NCBI GenBank assembly: GCA_016936975.1
Contig: JAFGWU010000082.1
Location: 83,025 to 147,024, forward strand
Length of the DNA: 64,000 nt
Direction: 5' to 3'
Source: Bacteroidales bacterium
Lineage (GTDB): Bacteria; Bacteroidota; Bacteroidia; Bacteroidales; GCA-2748055
A program made the translations under genes and the position numbers. Under the pieces are notes generated by a model. The model did not search any database, had not been told where the DNA came from, and saw nothing but the letters and a program-made list of their open reading frames with translations. Of this stretch, positions 26,619-35,285 are shown one piece after another (position 1 is the first letter of the stretch; each line of letters starts with the position of its first letter).

Positions 26619-27270
26619 TGTTTCTGGAGTCCCCCCGGTCGCCCTCAGAATATATGATCACATTATCCGATTCATAGTAGTAAATATATATCCTGGCTGT
26701 ATCCCTCATAAAATCAATCCTGTCCACCTCAACACGGTTGATCTTCAGCCCGGTCCGTTCCTCCAGGTCCGCAATCAACTCTGCCCTTCTTTCAGGAACG
26801 ATCAGGTCGATCTTTTCAAAATTGATCATCTTCCGCGACTCATGCTGGAGCAGGAAAACCCGTTCGAGAAGGTAGGTCATCACAAGCAGCGCCAGGTTTG
26901 TAAAAACCAGCTCAGCGTAACTGACCTTTCTGTTTGACAGGGCATTGATAACCGAGATCCCGATTATTAGAAAGAGATAGGTCATCTCCCTGATGGGTAT
27001 CTGCTGGGTTCGGTAACGGATGATTCCGAATATGGCAAACAGTCCGAGGGCAAAACCAAGCTCCAGCTTGATATTCTCCAGCAGGAAACACATGAAGAAA
27101 ACCACGAGGGAGATGAGGATATAGGTAAAGAGGTAATCCTTGCGCCTAGTGGTCCGGTAATACAGGTAACGGACCATGAATAGCACTACTACCAGGTTAA
27201 ATGCAAATCGCACCAGGAGATCAGCAAAGTCTTCCCAGTACATCAGTTCAATATTCAGAAATTCCTTCAT
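26599..27270 (-). CDS. DUF4956 family membrane protein
   Basis: 223 residues with about four hydrophobic segments (about 18-38, 48-66, 70-85 and 96-135), the RYRTQQIPIREMTYLF loop typical of DUF4956, and a cytoplasmic C-terminal alpha/beta domain (about 150-205) ending in an acidic tail NNDDDDD. The family is usually found beside VTC-domain polyphosphate polymerases and CotH kinases, as here. The biochemical role is unknown. The gap to the VTC gene upstream is 7 bases. Confidence 0.9.
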   Translation of the reverse strand: MKEFLNIELMYWEDFADLLVRFAFNLVVVLFMVRYLYYRTTRRKDYLFTYILISLVVFFMCFLLENIKLELGFALGLFAIFGIIRYRTQQIPIREMTYLFLIIGISVINALSNRKVSYAELVFTNLALLVMTYLLERVFLLQHESRKMINFEKIDLIVPERRAELIADLEERTGLKINRVEVDRIDFMRDTARIYIYYYESDNVIIYSEGDRGDSRNNDDDDD

Positions 27271-27277
27271 CGCAATA

Positions 27278-28069
27278 TTATGTTTGTACCGTTTCGTAAT
27301 CGAGATTTATTTTCTTTATTTTCAATATTTTCGCTTTGAACCTGTTTTGGGGTATGTCGGGATTCAGCATGGCAATTCCGATGCAATACTTGCTGAAGCG
27401 CATCGGGTATATCCCATTTTGCCGCAGGACCGTATTGAATTCCGAGGCACTTAAATTACCTTCCCTTTTCAGCTCGGCAATGGACAATCCCGGCAGATCA
27501 ATAATCTGTTTGCGATCGGGGGACATAAAACAGAGATTGTAGTCAATCGTGATGCGCTCCTTCTGGTTCTTTTCCACAAGCGTAATCCGGTTGAAGGTAT
27601 TCTCCAGGACGGGAACGATTTCATGGTGTTGATAGGGCGTTGCCGAGGCTAGGAACTCCTCCTCCTTGCTCAGAATAATTCCTTTATTCCCGTTCGACCG
27701 TATCCTCTTTTTTACGGTAATTCCCTTGTTATTCTTTTCCTTAACTTCCAGGAAAACCGTATCGGATACCTCATAGGTCCGGAACCGTATCTTCTGGCGA
27801 AATGATAAACCCCGGTGGTGCATGTGATACATTTCCATGTCGCGGGTATCGTAATAAAGGGTATTGTATGGATGCGACCTCAGGTGTTCGATCTCCAGGA
27901 TATAATAGTGATCCGTCAATCGCGCCAGAATTTCGGGAATCCTGGTGACGGGATACACATATTTTGAATCCCTTCTTCTCATCAGGCTCGCCTTTTCGAT
28001 GGACTCGAGGTCGATGCTTTTGAAATGCGGAAGTTGTTCGTATATGTTAATCTCGGTATTCGTATTCAT
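27278..28069 (-). CDS. VTC-domain polyphosphate polymerase-like protein
   Basis: About 263 residues from MNTNTEINIYEQLPHFKSIDL; an ATG 11 codons earlier is possible. The fold is the VTC/CYTH-like tunnel that makes polyphosphate from ATP in yeast Vtc4: RRRDSKYVYPVTRIPEIL, YNTLYYDTRDMEMYHMHHRG, RQKIRFRTYEVSDTVFLEVKEKNNKGITVKKR and ERITIDYNLCF supply the Arg/Lys/Glu residues of the tunnel. There is no signal or membrane segment, so it is cytoplasmic. The start overlaps the upstream gene by 23 bases. Polyphosphate synthesis is inferred from the family only. Confidence 0.9.
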   Translation of the reverse strand: MNTNTEINIYEQLPHFKSIDLESIEKASLMRRRDSKYVYPVTRIPEILARLTDHYYILEIEHLRSHPYNTLYYDTRDMEMYHMHHRGLSFRQKIRFRTYEVSDTVFLEVKEKNNKGITVKKRIRSNGNKGIILSKEEEFLASATPYQHHEIVPVLENTFNRITLVEKNQKERITIDYNLCFMSPDRKQIIDLPGLSIAELKREGNLSASEFNTVLRQNGIYPMRFSKYCIGIAMLNPDIPQNRFKAKILKIKKINLDYETVQT

Positions 28070-28469
28070 AAACTTTGCGTTTATATAACCTTCCGCGGTC
28101 ATCGTAAAATCTCCTTTCCACCCTCAGTCCATCCTTATAAACGGTTTCTTCACGTTTATCGACTTTACCCTTGTTGTTGAGAAATTGCTGTTCAATGATA
28201 TTCCCGTCCTCATCGTATTTATATTTCTCCCATAATTGAACGACCCCGTTCCGGTCGTATTCAATGATTTCTGTTATTTCACCCTCTTCATTATAGACCT
28301 CTTTCTTTTCTACAACGGGATCCGGGATCCCTTCCTCAACAAAATATTCCAGAACCGTCTGGGATCTGATGTTTCGTTCCCGGATATCTTTTGTGCTCTG
28401 TCCTTTTAGGGTCGGAACAACCAGCAGAAGGATCAAAAAAAGCAGTGCGGTTATTTTTATTGTCTTCAT
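28047..28469 (-). CDS. Small exported protein with antitoxin-YwqK/RHS-like repeats, unknown function
   Basis: 140 residues with a signal peptide (through VVPTLKGQ). The mature part is highly charged, with repeated short hairpins of the form YxxDGxIIExxxxNxxGK (EYDRNGVVQLWEKYKYDEDG, NNKGKVDKREETVYKDG, YDDRGRLYKRKVYEYEYRD), similar to RHS/YD or MORN-like repeats. I do not recognise a specific family. It overlaps the VTC gene by 23 bases and follows the next lipoprotein by 11 bases, so it is part of the operon. Confidence 0.75.
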   Translation of the reverse strand: MKTIKITALLFLILLLVVPTLKGQSTKDIRERNIRSQTVLEYFVEEGIPDPVVEKKEVYNEEGEITEIIEYDRNGVVQLWEKYKYDEDGNIIEQQFLNNKGKVDKREETVYKDGLRVERRFYDDRGRLYKRKVYEYEYRD

Positions 28470-28480
28470 AAACAGGCTTC

Positions 28481-29251
28481 TTAATGCTTATAAATCATGA
28501 TCTCCCCCAGGTCAATAACCTGTTCCGGTTCGGTAATGGTCACATTCCGTTCGATGGTCACCATCTGGGTTGCCCCCGTGACATCCTCGGAGTAAAGGAA
28601 TATTTTGTAATCCCCCGGAATAAGGTGGTTGAATTCAAAGGTACCGTCGTACTGTGTCCGTATCCTTTCATCATAAAAGGAATGGCTGCCATAGGTCAGG
28701 TACACTTCCTGCTCCTGGGCCAGGGAGATATCCTTTATGACCAGGTTGGGCCATTCCGATTCGTTGGTATAATTGGTAAGCTTGACCCGTCCGCGTATGG
28801 AGGCATCGCCGTCATCCCACTTCAGGGTCACGAACTGAACCAGGGTCCCCATGTCCCTGACCTCCCCGCTTTTCAGTTCCAGCCCGACAGATTGCGTCAC
28901 CTCCTCATCAAGAAGGGTGGTGGAATCTTCTGTTTCCCAGTAGATCGTGTAGGTTCCCGGGTTCAGGTAATCGAAGGAGAACCTGCCGGTATTGCTTGCA
29001 AATACCCTGTCGCCGAGGACCTCTTCATCCCCGTAAACAATAAACACCTCTTCGTCGACGGCAGGTGTTTCCTTTATCAGAAGGGAGTAATCATCATTAT
29101 AAAAGTGCCGCATCAGGGTTCCGGTTATTTTACCCGTTCCGCCTGTCCCGGCCGATTCTTCACAGGAGACAGTGGCCAGGGAAAGGGTCGCCAATAGTAT
29201 CAGGTTCATTACCGGAGACCCATTTAGTCTTATTATTTTTCGTTTTTTCAT
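28481..29251 (-). CDS. Lipoprotein with carboxypeptidase-regulatory-like domains
   Basis: About 256 residues from MKKRKIIRLNGS, with a lipoprotein signal ending ATLSLATVSC. Two related Ig-like segments each read as 'property changes with level' repeats: GRFSFDYLNPGTYTIYWETED and GTFEFNHLIPGDYKIFLYSED, each followed by a VxLxxGExxDxG strand (VGLELKSGEVRDMG; ITEPEQVIDLG). This is the CarboxypepD_reg-like/SdrB fold. It is first in the minus-strand operon leading to VTC, DUF4956 and DUF2490, so it may be a surface partner of that system. Confidence 0.82.
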   Translation of the reverse strand: MKKRKIIRLNGSPVMNLILLATLSLATVSCEESAGTGGTGKITGTLMRHFYNDDYSLLIKETPAVDEEVFIVYGDEEVLGDRVFASNTGRFSFDYLNPGTYTIYWETEDSTTLLDEEVTQSVGLELKSGEVRDMGTLVQFVTLKWDDGDASIRGRVKLTNYTNESEWPNLVIKDISLAQEQEVYLTYGSHSFYDERIRTQYDGTFEFNHLIPGDYKIFLYSEDVTGATQMVTIERNVTITEPEQVIDLGEIMIYKH

Positions 29252-29460
29252 GGAAGATTTCTTAATTGTCGCCAAATTTAACATTTATTTAATTCTATTT
29301 TAACAATGAACCCTTTAAATCAGGGAGATTTATGAACCATTGTCAGAAAACTCAAAAACCGGGCCATTTCGCTATCTTTCCGGGCAGTAAAATTTCAGGA
29401 GGTGATTGGATTATTTACATAATTTAATATATTAGTGGCAGACAATACGGTCCCGCTTTT

Positions 29461-30042
29461 ATGAAGACATTCCTTTCGAAACTGACCCCGCCCTCCAGCT
29501 GGATGTTCGCTGTTCTGATTATCGGCGGGATCCTCACAGGGGTCGGAATTTTTCTTCTGTTCATATCGAAAGCGCCCTCCTACCTCTCCGATAAACCGGA
29601 GACCTGCATGAACTGTCACATCATGGCCCCCCAGTATGCGACCTGGAACCACAGTTCGCACCGTGAAGTCGCCCACTGCAACGATTGTCATGTCCCCCAT
29701 AACAATTTCCTGAATAAATACTACTTCAAAGCCAAGGACGGCTTGCGGCATGCCACGATATTCACCCTGCGAAATGAGCCCCAGGTCATATTCATCAGGG
29801 ACGATGGACAGCGGGTGGTACAGGAAAACTGCATCCGCTGTCATACCGACCTGATATCAGACGAGAAGGTACAGCAGTACACCGGGGTGTTCCATCACTT
29901 CAGGATGGACCGGCAGTGCTGGGAGTGTCACAGGGAAACCCCGCACGGGCAGGTGAACAGCCTCTCGAGTGTCCCGTATGCCAGGGTTCCGGTCCCGGCA
30001 AGCCCGGTGCCGAAGTGGCTGAGAAGAAGTGATAAGAAGTAA
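29461..30042 (+). CDS. nrfH: Cytochrome c nitrite reductase small subunit (quinol dehydrogenase)
   Basis: 193 residues: one N-terminal membrane helix (about 14-36), then four c-type haem motifs, CMNCH (49-53), CNDCH (73-77), CIRCH (124-128) and CWECH (153-157). This is the NapC/NirT-type NrfH that takes electrons from menaquinol and passes them to NrfA on the outside of the inner membrane. NrfA follows after 19 bases. Length is slightly longer than minimal NrfH because of a Pro-rich tail. Confidence 0.96.
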   Translation: MKTFLSKLTPPSSWMFAVLIIGGILTGVGIFLLFISKAPSYLSDKPETCMNCHIMAPQYATWNHSSHREVAHCNDCHVPHNNFLNKYYFKAKDGLRHATIFTLRNEPQVIFIRDDGQRVVQENCIRCHTDLISDEKVQQYTGVFHHFRMDRQCWECHRETPHGQVNSLSSVPYARVPVPASPVPKWLRRSDKK

Positions 30043-30061
30043 ATTCAACACATAATAAACA

Positions 30062-31582
30062 ATGAAACCAATCAGTGAACAAATCAGGCAGAAACCCTGG
30101 CTCGGGTGGCTCCTCTTCTTTTTAACTGCAGGAGTGGTCTTTCTCCTTGGACTGTTAGCCTCCTCCATCATGGAGAGGCGTTCGGAGGCAGTCTTTGCGT
30201 TCACTCCCCAGGTTGAATACGGACAGTTTGAACCGCGCAATGCCATATGGGGTGAAAATTTTCCCCGTGAGTACCAGTCCTACAAACAAACTTCCAGAAC
30301 GGACTTCCAGAGCAAATATAACGGTTCGGTCATGATTGACATGTTGGAGGTGGATCCCCGGATGGTCGTCCTGTGGGCCGGTTACAGCTTCTCGAAAGGT
30401 TATAATCAGGCGCGCGGACACTATTATGCCGTAGAGGATATCCGAAACATTCTAAGGACCGGTGCCCCGGTTGACGGAAAACCCAGCCCGATGCCGAACA
30501 CTTGCTGGACCTGCAAGGGTCCGGATGTACCCCGGGTGATGAATGAAATCGGACCGGCCGAATTTTACAGGGGGACCTGGGAATCCAAAGGTCCGGAGAT
30601 CGTTAATGCGATCGGTTGTGCAGATTGTCATGATGCCCGGACCATGAACCTGAGAATTTCCAGACCTGCACTGATTGAAGCCTATGAAAGACTGGGAAAG
30701 GATATTTCAACTGCTTCTCACCAGGAGATGCGATCGCTGGTTTGCGCCCAGTGTCACGTGGAGTATTATTTCAATCTTGAAAAATTCGAGGGGATTGAGT
30801 ATCTCATGCACCCATGGGATAACGGTTTCTCGGCGGAAGCCATGGAAACCTATTATGATAATATGGAATTCTCCGACTGGACCCATGCCCTCAGCAGGGC
30901 CCCCATGCTGAAGGCACAGCATCCGGGCTATGAAATCTATAAGACCGGCGTGCATGCGGCACGGGGTGTTTCCTGTGCCGACTGCCACATGCCTTATATC
31001 AGCGAGGGGGGCCAGAAATTTACAGACCACCACGTGCAGAGCCCATTGAACAACGTCTCTGCATCCTGCCAGGTCTGTCACAGGGAGGAGACCGATCAAC
31101 TGGTGAAGGATGTGTATGAGCGGCAGGACCGGATCATTCAGAACAGGGATAAACTGGAGGAGCTCCTTGTAAGAGCCCATGTTGAGGCAAAAAAGGCCTG
31201 GGAACTCGGAGCATCCGAACAGCAGATGAAAGATATCCTGCAGGATATCAGGCACGCCCAATGGCGGTGGGACTATGCCGCTGCAGGTCACGGCAATTCC
31301 TTCCATTCGCCCGTTGAAACCGGAAGGGTCATCACAACCGGAATCACCATTGCCCAGGAGTCGAGGATCAAGCTGGCCCGCCTTCTTTCGGAACTTGGCC
31401 ATAACCGTGAGATCCCCTACCCGGATATTTCCACGAAGGCCAAAGCCCAGGCATTCATCGGTCTGGACATGAAAACCCTCAACGCTGAGAAACAGAGGTT
31501 CCTCGACGAGGTCGTCCCCATCTGGGAAAAAGAGGCCGAAAAGAGGGAAGCCACCTACAAGGTACACACCCTGTTTGACTGA
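30062..31582 (+). CDS. nrfA: Ammonia-forming cytochrome c nitrite reductase
   Basis: 506 residues with an N-terminal signal anchor. The five haem sites are visible: the catalytic Lys-ligated CWTCK (148-152) and CADCH (186-190), CAQCH (228-232), CADCH (305-309) and CQVCH (336-340). Catalytic-site neighbours include the Arg of QARGHYYA near 118, the Tyr in CHVEYYF and the His in TDHHVQSP. It reduces nitrite to ammonium with six electrons in the periplasm, for anaerobic respiration or detoxification. NrfH lies upstream; a polyferredoxin follows after 14 bases. Confidence 0.97.
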   Translation: MKPISEQIRQKPWLGWLLFFLTAGVVFLLGLLASSIMERRSEAVFAFTPQVEYGQFEPRNAIWGENFPREYQSYKQTSRTDFQSKYNGSVMIDMLEVDPRMVVLWAGYSFSKGYNQARGHYYAVEDIRNILRTGAPVDGKPSPMPNTCWTCKGPDVPRVMNEIGPAEFYRGTWESKGPEIVNAIGCADCHDARTMNLRISRPALIEAYERLGKDISTASHQEMRSLVCAQCHVEYYFNLEKFEGIEYLMHPWDNGFSAEAMETYYDNMEFSDWTHALSRAPMLKAQHPGYEIYKTGVHAARGVSCADCHMPYISEGGQKFTDHHVQSPLNNVSASCQVCHREETDQLVKDVYERQDRIIQNRDKLEELLVRAHVEAKKAWELGASEQQMKDILQDIRHAQWRWDYAAAGHGNSFHSPVETGRVITTGITIAQESRIKLARLLSELGHNREIPYPDISTKAKAQAFIGLDMKTLNAEKQRFLDEVVPIWEKEAEKREATYKVHTLFD

Positions 31583-31596
31583 GACTGTATAACCGG

Positions 31597-32577
31597 ATGA
31601 ATCTCTGGAACCAATTCAGATTACCCTTTCTGGTTTTTCTTTTCAGTGCTTCTATACTGACGATGGTGCAACTGATGGTCGACCCACCCATGTTGCTCCT
31701 GGAAAGGTTTCTTCCGGGAAGTGGATGGATCGAGATTCTGCTCGTAACATCCTACGGAGCCCTCGTAGCCTATCATATGAAAGATCCGCTTAAGGTACAG
31801 GCATGGAGACGATACACCTGGTTCACCTTCTCGGTTGTTTTTTTCACCCAACTGACCATCGGACTGGCCGGGCATGATAAATTCCTGATGAGCGGTGAAT
31901 TACACCTGCCTGTCCCGATGATGATCCTCGCCGGACCGATATACCGGGGACAGATTTCGGTTATGACCATCCTGTTTATCAGTACGGTCATTCTCTCCGG
32001 TCCCGCATGGTGCAGTCACCTCTGCTATTTTGGAGCACTGGATAGCATGGCATCAAAGGGAAAGACAGAGAAAGGACCTTTGCACAAAAAAATGCCGTTG
32101 AAAGCCACGATGATGCTCCTTGTGATTGGGGCAACCCTGACACTCAGGTTAACCGGCGTCCCTCCGTTCACAGCCACATTACTGGCTTTGGGTTTCGGAA
32201 TCACCGGGATCGGGATCATCCTGATCCTGTCGCGGAAGCAGGGGCGCATGGTTCACTGTACTGCATACTGTCCAATCGGGACCATCGTAAACTATGCACG
32301 GTTCATCAATCCCTTCCGGATGGTCATCGACAACGACCTCTGTACCAACTGCATGATATGCACCCGCACCTGTAAATACGATGCCCTGAACAAACAGGAT
32401 ATCCTCAACAGAAAACCGGGAATCACCTGCACGCTCTGCGGTGATTGCATTGCAGATTGTCATGCAGGAGCCATTAAATACAAATTTCCCGGATTATCAT
32501 CTGCCTCCGCAAAAAATCTCTGGCTGTTCATCACTATTTCCCTTCACGCCGCCACCCTGGCCCTCGCCAGGATTTAA
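31597..32577 (+). CDS. NapH/NosR-like membrane polyferredoxin
   Basis: 326 residues with about six membrane helices. Two cysteine pairs sit in loops (WCSHLCYFGALDS near 150 and CTAYCPIGT near 225), as in NapH/CcoG-type proteins. Two [4Fe-4S] ferredoxin motifs follow, CTNCMICTRTCKY and CTLCGDCIADCHA (about 248-290). A last hydrophobic segment closes the chain. It is 14 bases behind nrfA, so it likely passes electrons to or from the Nrf system, but that partner is inferred from position. It is convergent with the arabinofuranosidase gene, with 9 bases between. Confidence 0.88.
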   Translation: MNLWNQFRLPFLVFLFSASILTMVQLMVDPPMLLLERFLPGSGWIEILLVTSYGALVAYHMKDPLKVQAWRRYTWFTFSVVFFTQLTIGLAGHDKFLMSGELHLPVPMMILAGPIYRGQISVMTILFISTVILSGPAWCSHLCYFGALDSMASKGKTEKGPLHKKMPLKATMMLLVIGATLTLRLTGVPPFTATLLALGFGITGIGIILILSRKQGRMVHCTAYCPIGTIVNYARFINPFRMVIDNDLCTNCMICTRTCKYDALNKQDILNRKPGITCTLCGDCIADCHAGAIKYKFPGLSSASAKNLWLFITISLHAATLALARI

Positions 32578-32586
32578 TTACCCCGA

Positions 32587-34179
32587 CTATTCAACGGTTC
32601 CCTTCAGCATGGTGAAGGAGTGGGCCGGAAAGGTATAGGTTATTATCGAACCTTTTGACTTCACAGGATCTTTCTGAACGGTTTTTACATCCTCACGGTC
32701 AAAATCGTTGGTTGCTTTAATATCCGGACCATTCACCTCGAATACTTCAAAACTTCCGGTGAATTTCCCGGTCTGACAAATAATATCGGCTTTGATCGCC
32801 TTATCCCGGTGCCGGTTCACCACATTGACAACCAACTCCCCGTTGTTGTAAACCGCCGATACATCGAGGTACGGCACCTCCTGCTGCCGGGTGGTCTGTT
32901 CCCCCAGTCCGATAAAAAATTCATCCGTATCGTAGGTTTCGCAATCCACGAATATATCAAGGGAGGTCCCGTATGCATTCCCGGAGAAAAGCTGAAGCGG
33001 ATAGTAAATGGTCTGTTTGAACATCCCCTTCTCATTAGTGAAGATGGGCGCAATCACATTAACGAGCTGGGCCATGTTCGCCATTTTGACAATATCCGCA
33101 TTCCGGATGAATACATTCAGAAAGCCTGCGATCACCAGGGCATCCTCCAGGTTATAATGCTCTTCAAGAGCACGGGTTCCCGACATTAATTCATCAGTGC
33201 GTGCACGGTACCAGACATTGTATTCATCCCATGCAATATAGATTGGATCCCTGCCCGGACGATGGGCATTCTGCATCACCTCACCGATCATCCCCTTCAC
33301 GATTTTTGTACGCTCCTCACAGACCAGGGGAGTGGACAGGAAGTTGTAATAATTATTGTCGGGATTGCCCACATAAATGTGAAGGGCGATATAATCCACC
33401 ACATCTCTCAGCTCAGTCAGAATGGTCCTGTTCCATGCATCCGGATTGGCATCCGGACGGTAATTGGATGAACCGGCCGCAATCAGTTTGATCTCCGGTG
33501 AGGTCAGCCGCATCAGCTTCGCTGCTTCCCTTGCTTTCTTAACATAATCTTCTGCATTCAGATGTCCCATCTGCCAGAATCCGTCCATCTCATTTCCCAG
33601 GCTCCAGTACTTTATCTGGTGCGGTTCGGGGAAGCCGTGCTTCTTTCTTAATTCAGCAAAGTAGGGACCCTCTTTGACATTGCAATATTCAACCCAGCGC
33701 TGGGCCTCCTCGATCGTTCCCGTTCCCATGTTGACGGCAAAGTAGGGCTCCGTATTCATCTTCCGGGCATATTTCATGAACTCATTGGTCCCGAACTCAT
33801 TCGTTTCAAGCCGGGCCCAGGCAAGCTCCATCCGCGGGATCCGCTCATCGACCGGACCGACCCCGTCGAGCCAGTGGTAATTCGACACAAAATTTCCTCC
33901 CGGATACCGCGTGATGGTCACATTCATGTCCTTTGCCGCCTGAAGGACATCCTTCCTGAATCCGTCTTCATCGGAGAGCGGCGATCCCGGCTCATAGACG
34001 CCCCCGTAAACACATCGTCCGAGGTGCTCCACAAAATTGCCGTAGATCAGTTTGTCTACCTCTCCTATAACCCGGTCGGTATCGATCTTTATCCGTGCGT
34101 TCTGGGCCGTTACCAGGGCTGAACCAGCTACTGCCACCATGAGAACCATTAATTGTATTCTCTTTTTCAAATTTTTCAT
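32587..34179 (-). CDS. GH51 alpha-L-arabinofuranosidase, paralogue 1
   Basis: About 530 residues from MKNLKKRIQLMVLMVAVAGS, giving a signal peptide to ALVTAQ; an ATG nine codons earlier is less likely. GH51 landmarks: IYGNFVEHLGRCVYGGVYEP, RYPGGNFVSNYHWLDGVGP, the acid/base Glu in YWSLGNEMDGFW, and the nucleophile Glu in YIAWDEYNVWY. The C-terminal beta-sandwich follows. It removes arabinofuranose side chains from arabinan or arabinoxylan. It is last in a three-gene operon with GH43 and a second GH51. Confidence 0.94.
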   Translation of the reverse strand: MKNLKKRIQLMVLMVAVAGSALVTAQNARIKIDTDRVIGEVDKLIYGNFVEHLGRCVYGGVYEPGSPLSDEDGFRKDVLQAAKDMNVTITRYPGGNFVSNYHWLDGVGPVDERIPRMELAWARLETNEFGTNEFMKYARKMNTEPYFAVNMGTGTIEEAQRWVEYCNVKEGPYFAELRKKHGFPEPHQIKYWSLGNEMDGFWQMGHLNAEDYVKKAREAAKLMRLTSPEIKLIAAGSSNYRPDANPDAWNRTILTELRDVVDYIALHIYVGNPDNNYYNFLSTPLVCEERTKIVKGMIGEVMQNAHRPGRDPIYIAWDEYNVWYRARTDELMSGTRALEEHYNLEDALVIAGFLNVFIRNADIVKMANMAQLVNVIAPIFTNEKGMFKQTIYYPLQLFSGNAYGTSLDIFVDCETYDTDEFFIGLGEQTTRQQEVPYLDVSAVYNNGELVVNVVNRHRDKAIKADIICQTGKFTGSFEVFEVNGPDIKATNDFDREDVKTVQKDPVKSKGSIITYTFPAHSFTMLKGTVE

Positions 34180-34198
34180 TGCCCTTCTTTTTAACTGA

Positions 34199-35212
34199 TT
34201 ATTCATTTATCTGTATCACCGGCCAGCCATCCTCGTCCCATTCCACCAGATCAATCCTCAATTTAGACCTCCCGTGATCCTTGGCATCATAGGCATGGTA
34301 AACCAGGTAATCGGTGCCGTCGAAGGTATAAATCGCATTATGTCCCACACCCGGCCAGCGTTCATTGCCTTCCAGAACCAGCGTGCCGCCCCCGAAAACC
34401 ATATCCCGTTCATGCCTGTCAAGATATGGTCCCGTAATCTTCTCAGACCTCCCAACCATAATCTTATAATTGCTCTCAATCCCCCTGCAGCAGAAGTCAA
34501 AGGAGACGAAAAGGTAGTAATATCCATTTTTACGAAACAGGAAGGGAGCCTCAATGGCCCCTTCCCCTGGCTTCTCTTCTTCAGTGTAATAATCCCGCGG
34601 ACGTGCCGCAACGGTATGCCACTCTTCCGGCTCCACTGGTGCGGAAAGCGAATCATTGAGCCTGAAAAGCTTCATTCCCTTCCAGAAGGATCCGAACACC
34701 AGCCACGGCACACCCTCCTCATCAATGATCAGACTCGGATCGATGGCATTCCAGAGGTCCCGCCCCGGGACCGACCTGACCACCATACCCATATCCTTCC
34801 ATTCGTAGGCTGGATCATCGGGGTCGAGGGTTGTATTGACTGCCAGTCCGATGCAGGACCGGTTGCTGGCAAAAGTGGAAACGGAATAATACAGATAGTA
34901 TTTACCGTCCAGGAAGGAGATATCCGGGGCCCAGATGTGCCCCCTGAATCCGGGCACCACCTTCAGTGCCCATATCGGGGGCGACTCGAAGATCCTTGGC
35001 AGCCGTTTCCAGTTTTTCATATCCGTGGAGGAGAAGGCAGAAATGCCAAAACCCGTACAGTAGAGGTAATAGGTGTCGCCCTGCCGGATCATGACCGGAT
35101 CATGAACCTGTATATCTGAAGACTGTCCCGTTAGTCCGCTATAACTTATAAGCAACAAAATAAAGAAGGCCATTACCCTGAAGGTATGGAACCTGAATAG
35201 GTTGACGGTCAT
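34199..35212 (-). CDS. GH43 arabinan endo-1,5-alpha-L-arabinosidase-type enzyme
   Basis: About 337 residues; start 35212 (MTVNLFRFHTF) gives a signal anchor ending SYSGLTGQ, while ATGs at 35245 and 35173 are alternatives. Five-bladed propeller of family 43: catalytic base Asp in VHDPVMIRQGDTYYLYCTG, pKa-modulating Asp in WNAIDPSLI, catalytic acid Glu in GAIEAPFLFRKNGYYYLFVSFD. The FSSTDMKNWKRL and HIWAPDISFLDGKYYLYYS stretches match arabinan-acting GH43 members. Flanked by two GH51 enzymes, so an arabinan/pectin side-chain role fits well. Confidence 0.93.
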   Translation of the reverse strand: MTVNLFRFHTFRVMAFFILLLISYSGLTGQSSDIQVHDPVMIRQGDTYYLYCTGFGISAFSSTDMKNWKRLPRIFESPPIWALKVVPGFRGHIWAPDISFLDGKYYLYYSVSTFASNRSCIGLAVNTTLDPDDPAYEWKDMGMVVRSVPGRDLWNAIDPSLIIDEEGVPWLVFGSFWKGMKLFRLNDSLSAPVEPEEWHTVAARPRDYYTEEEKPGEGAIEAPFLFRKNGYYYLFVSFDFCCRGIESNYKIMVGRSEKITGPYLDRHERDMVFGGGTLVLEGNERWPGVGHNAIYTFDGTDYLVYHAYDAKDHGRSKLRIDLVEWDEDGWPVIQINE

Positions 35213-35285
35213 TTTGGTCGAATTCTCCGATAAGGTCATAACCATGATTTTGTATCCTGTTTTAATTATTAATACCTCATCCGAT

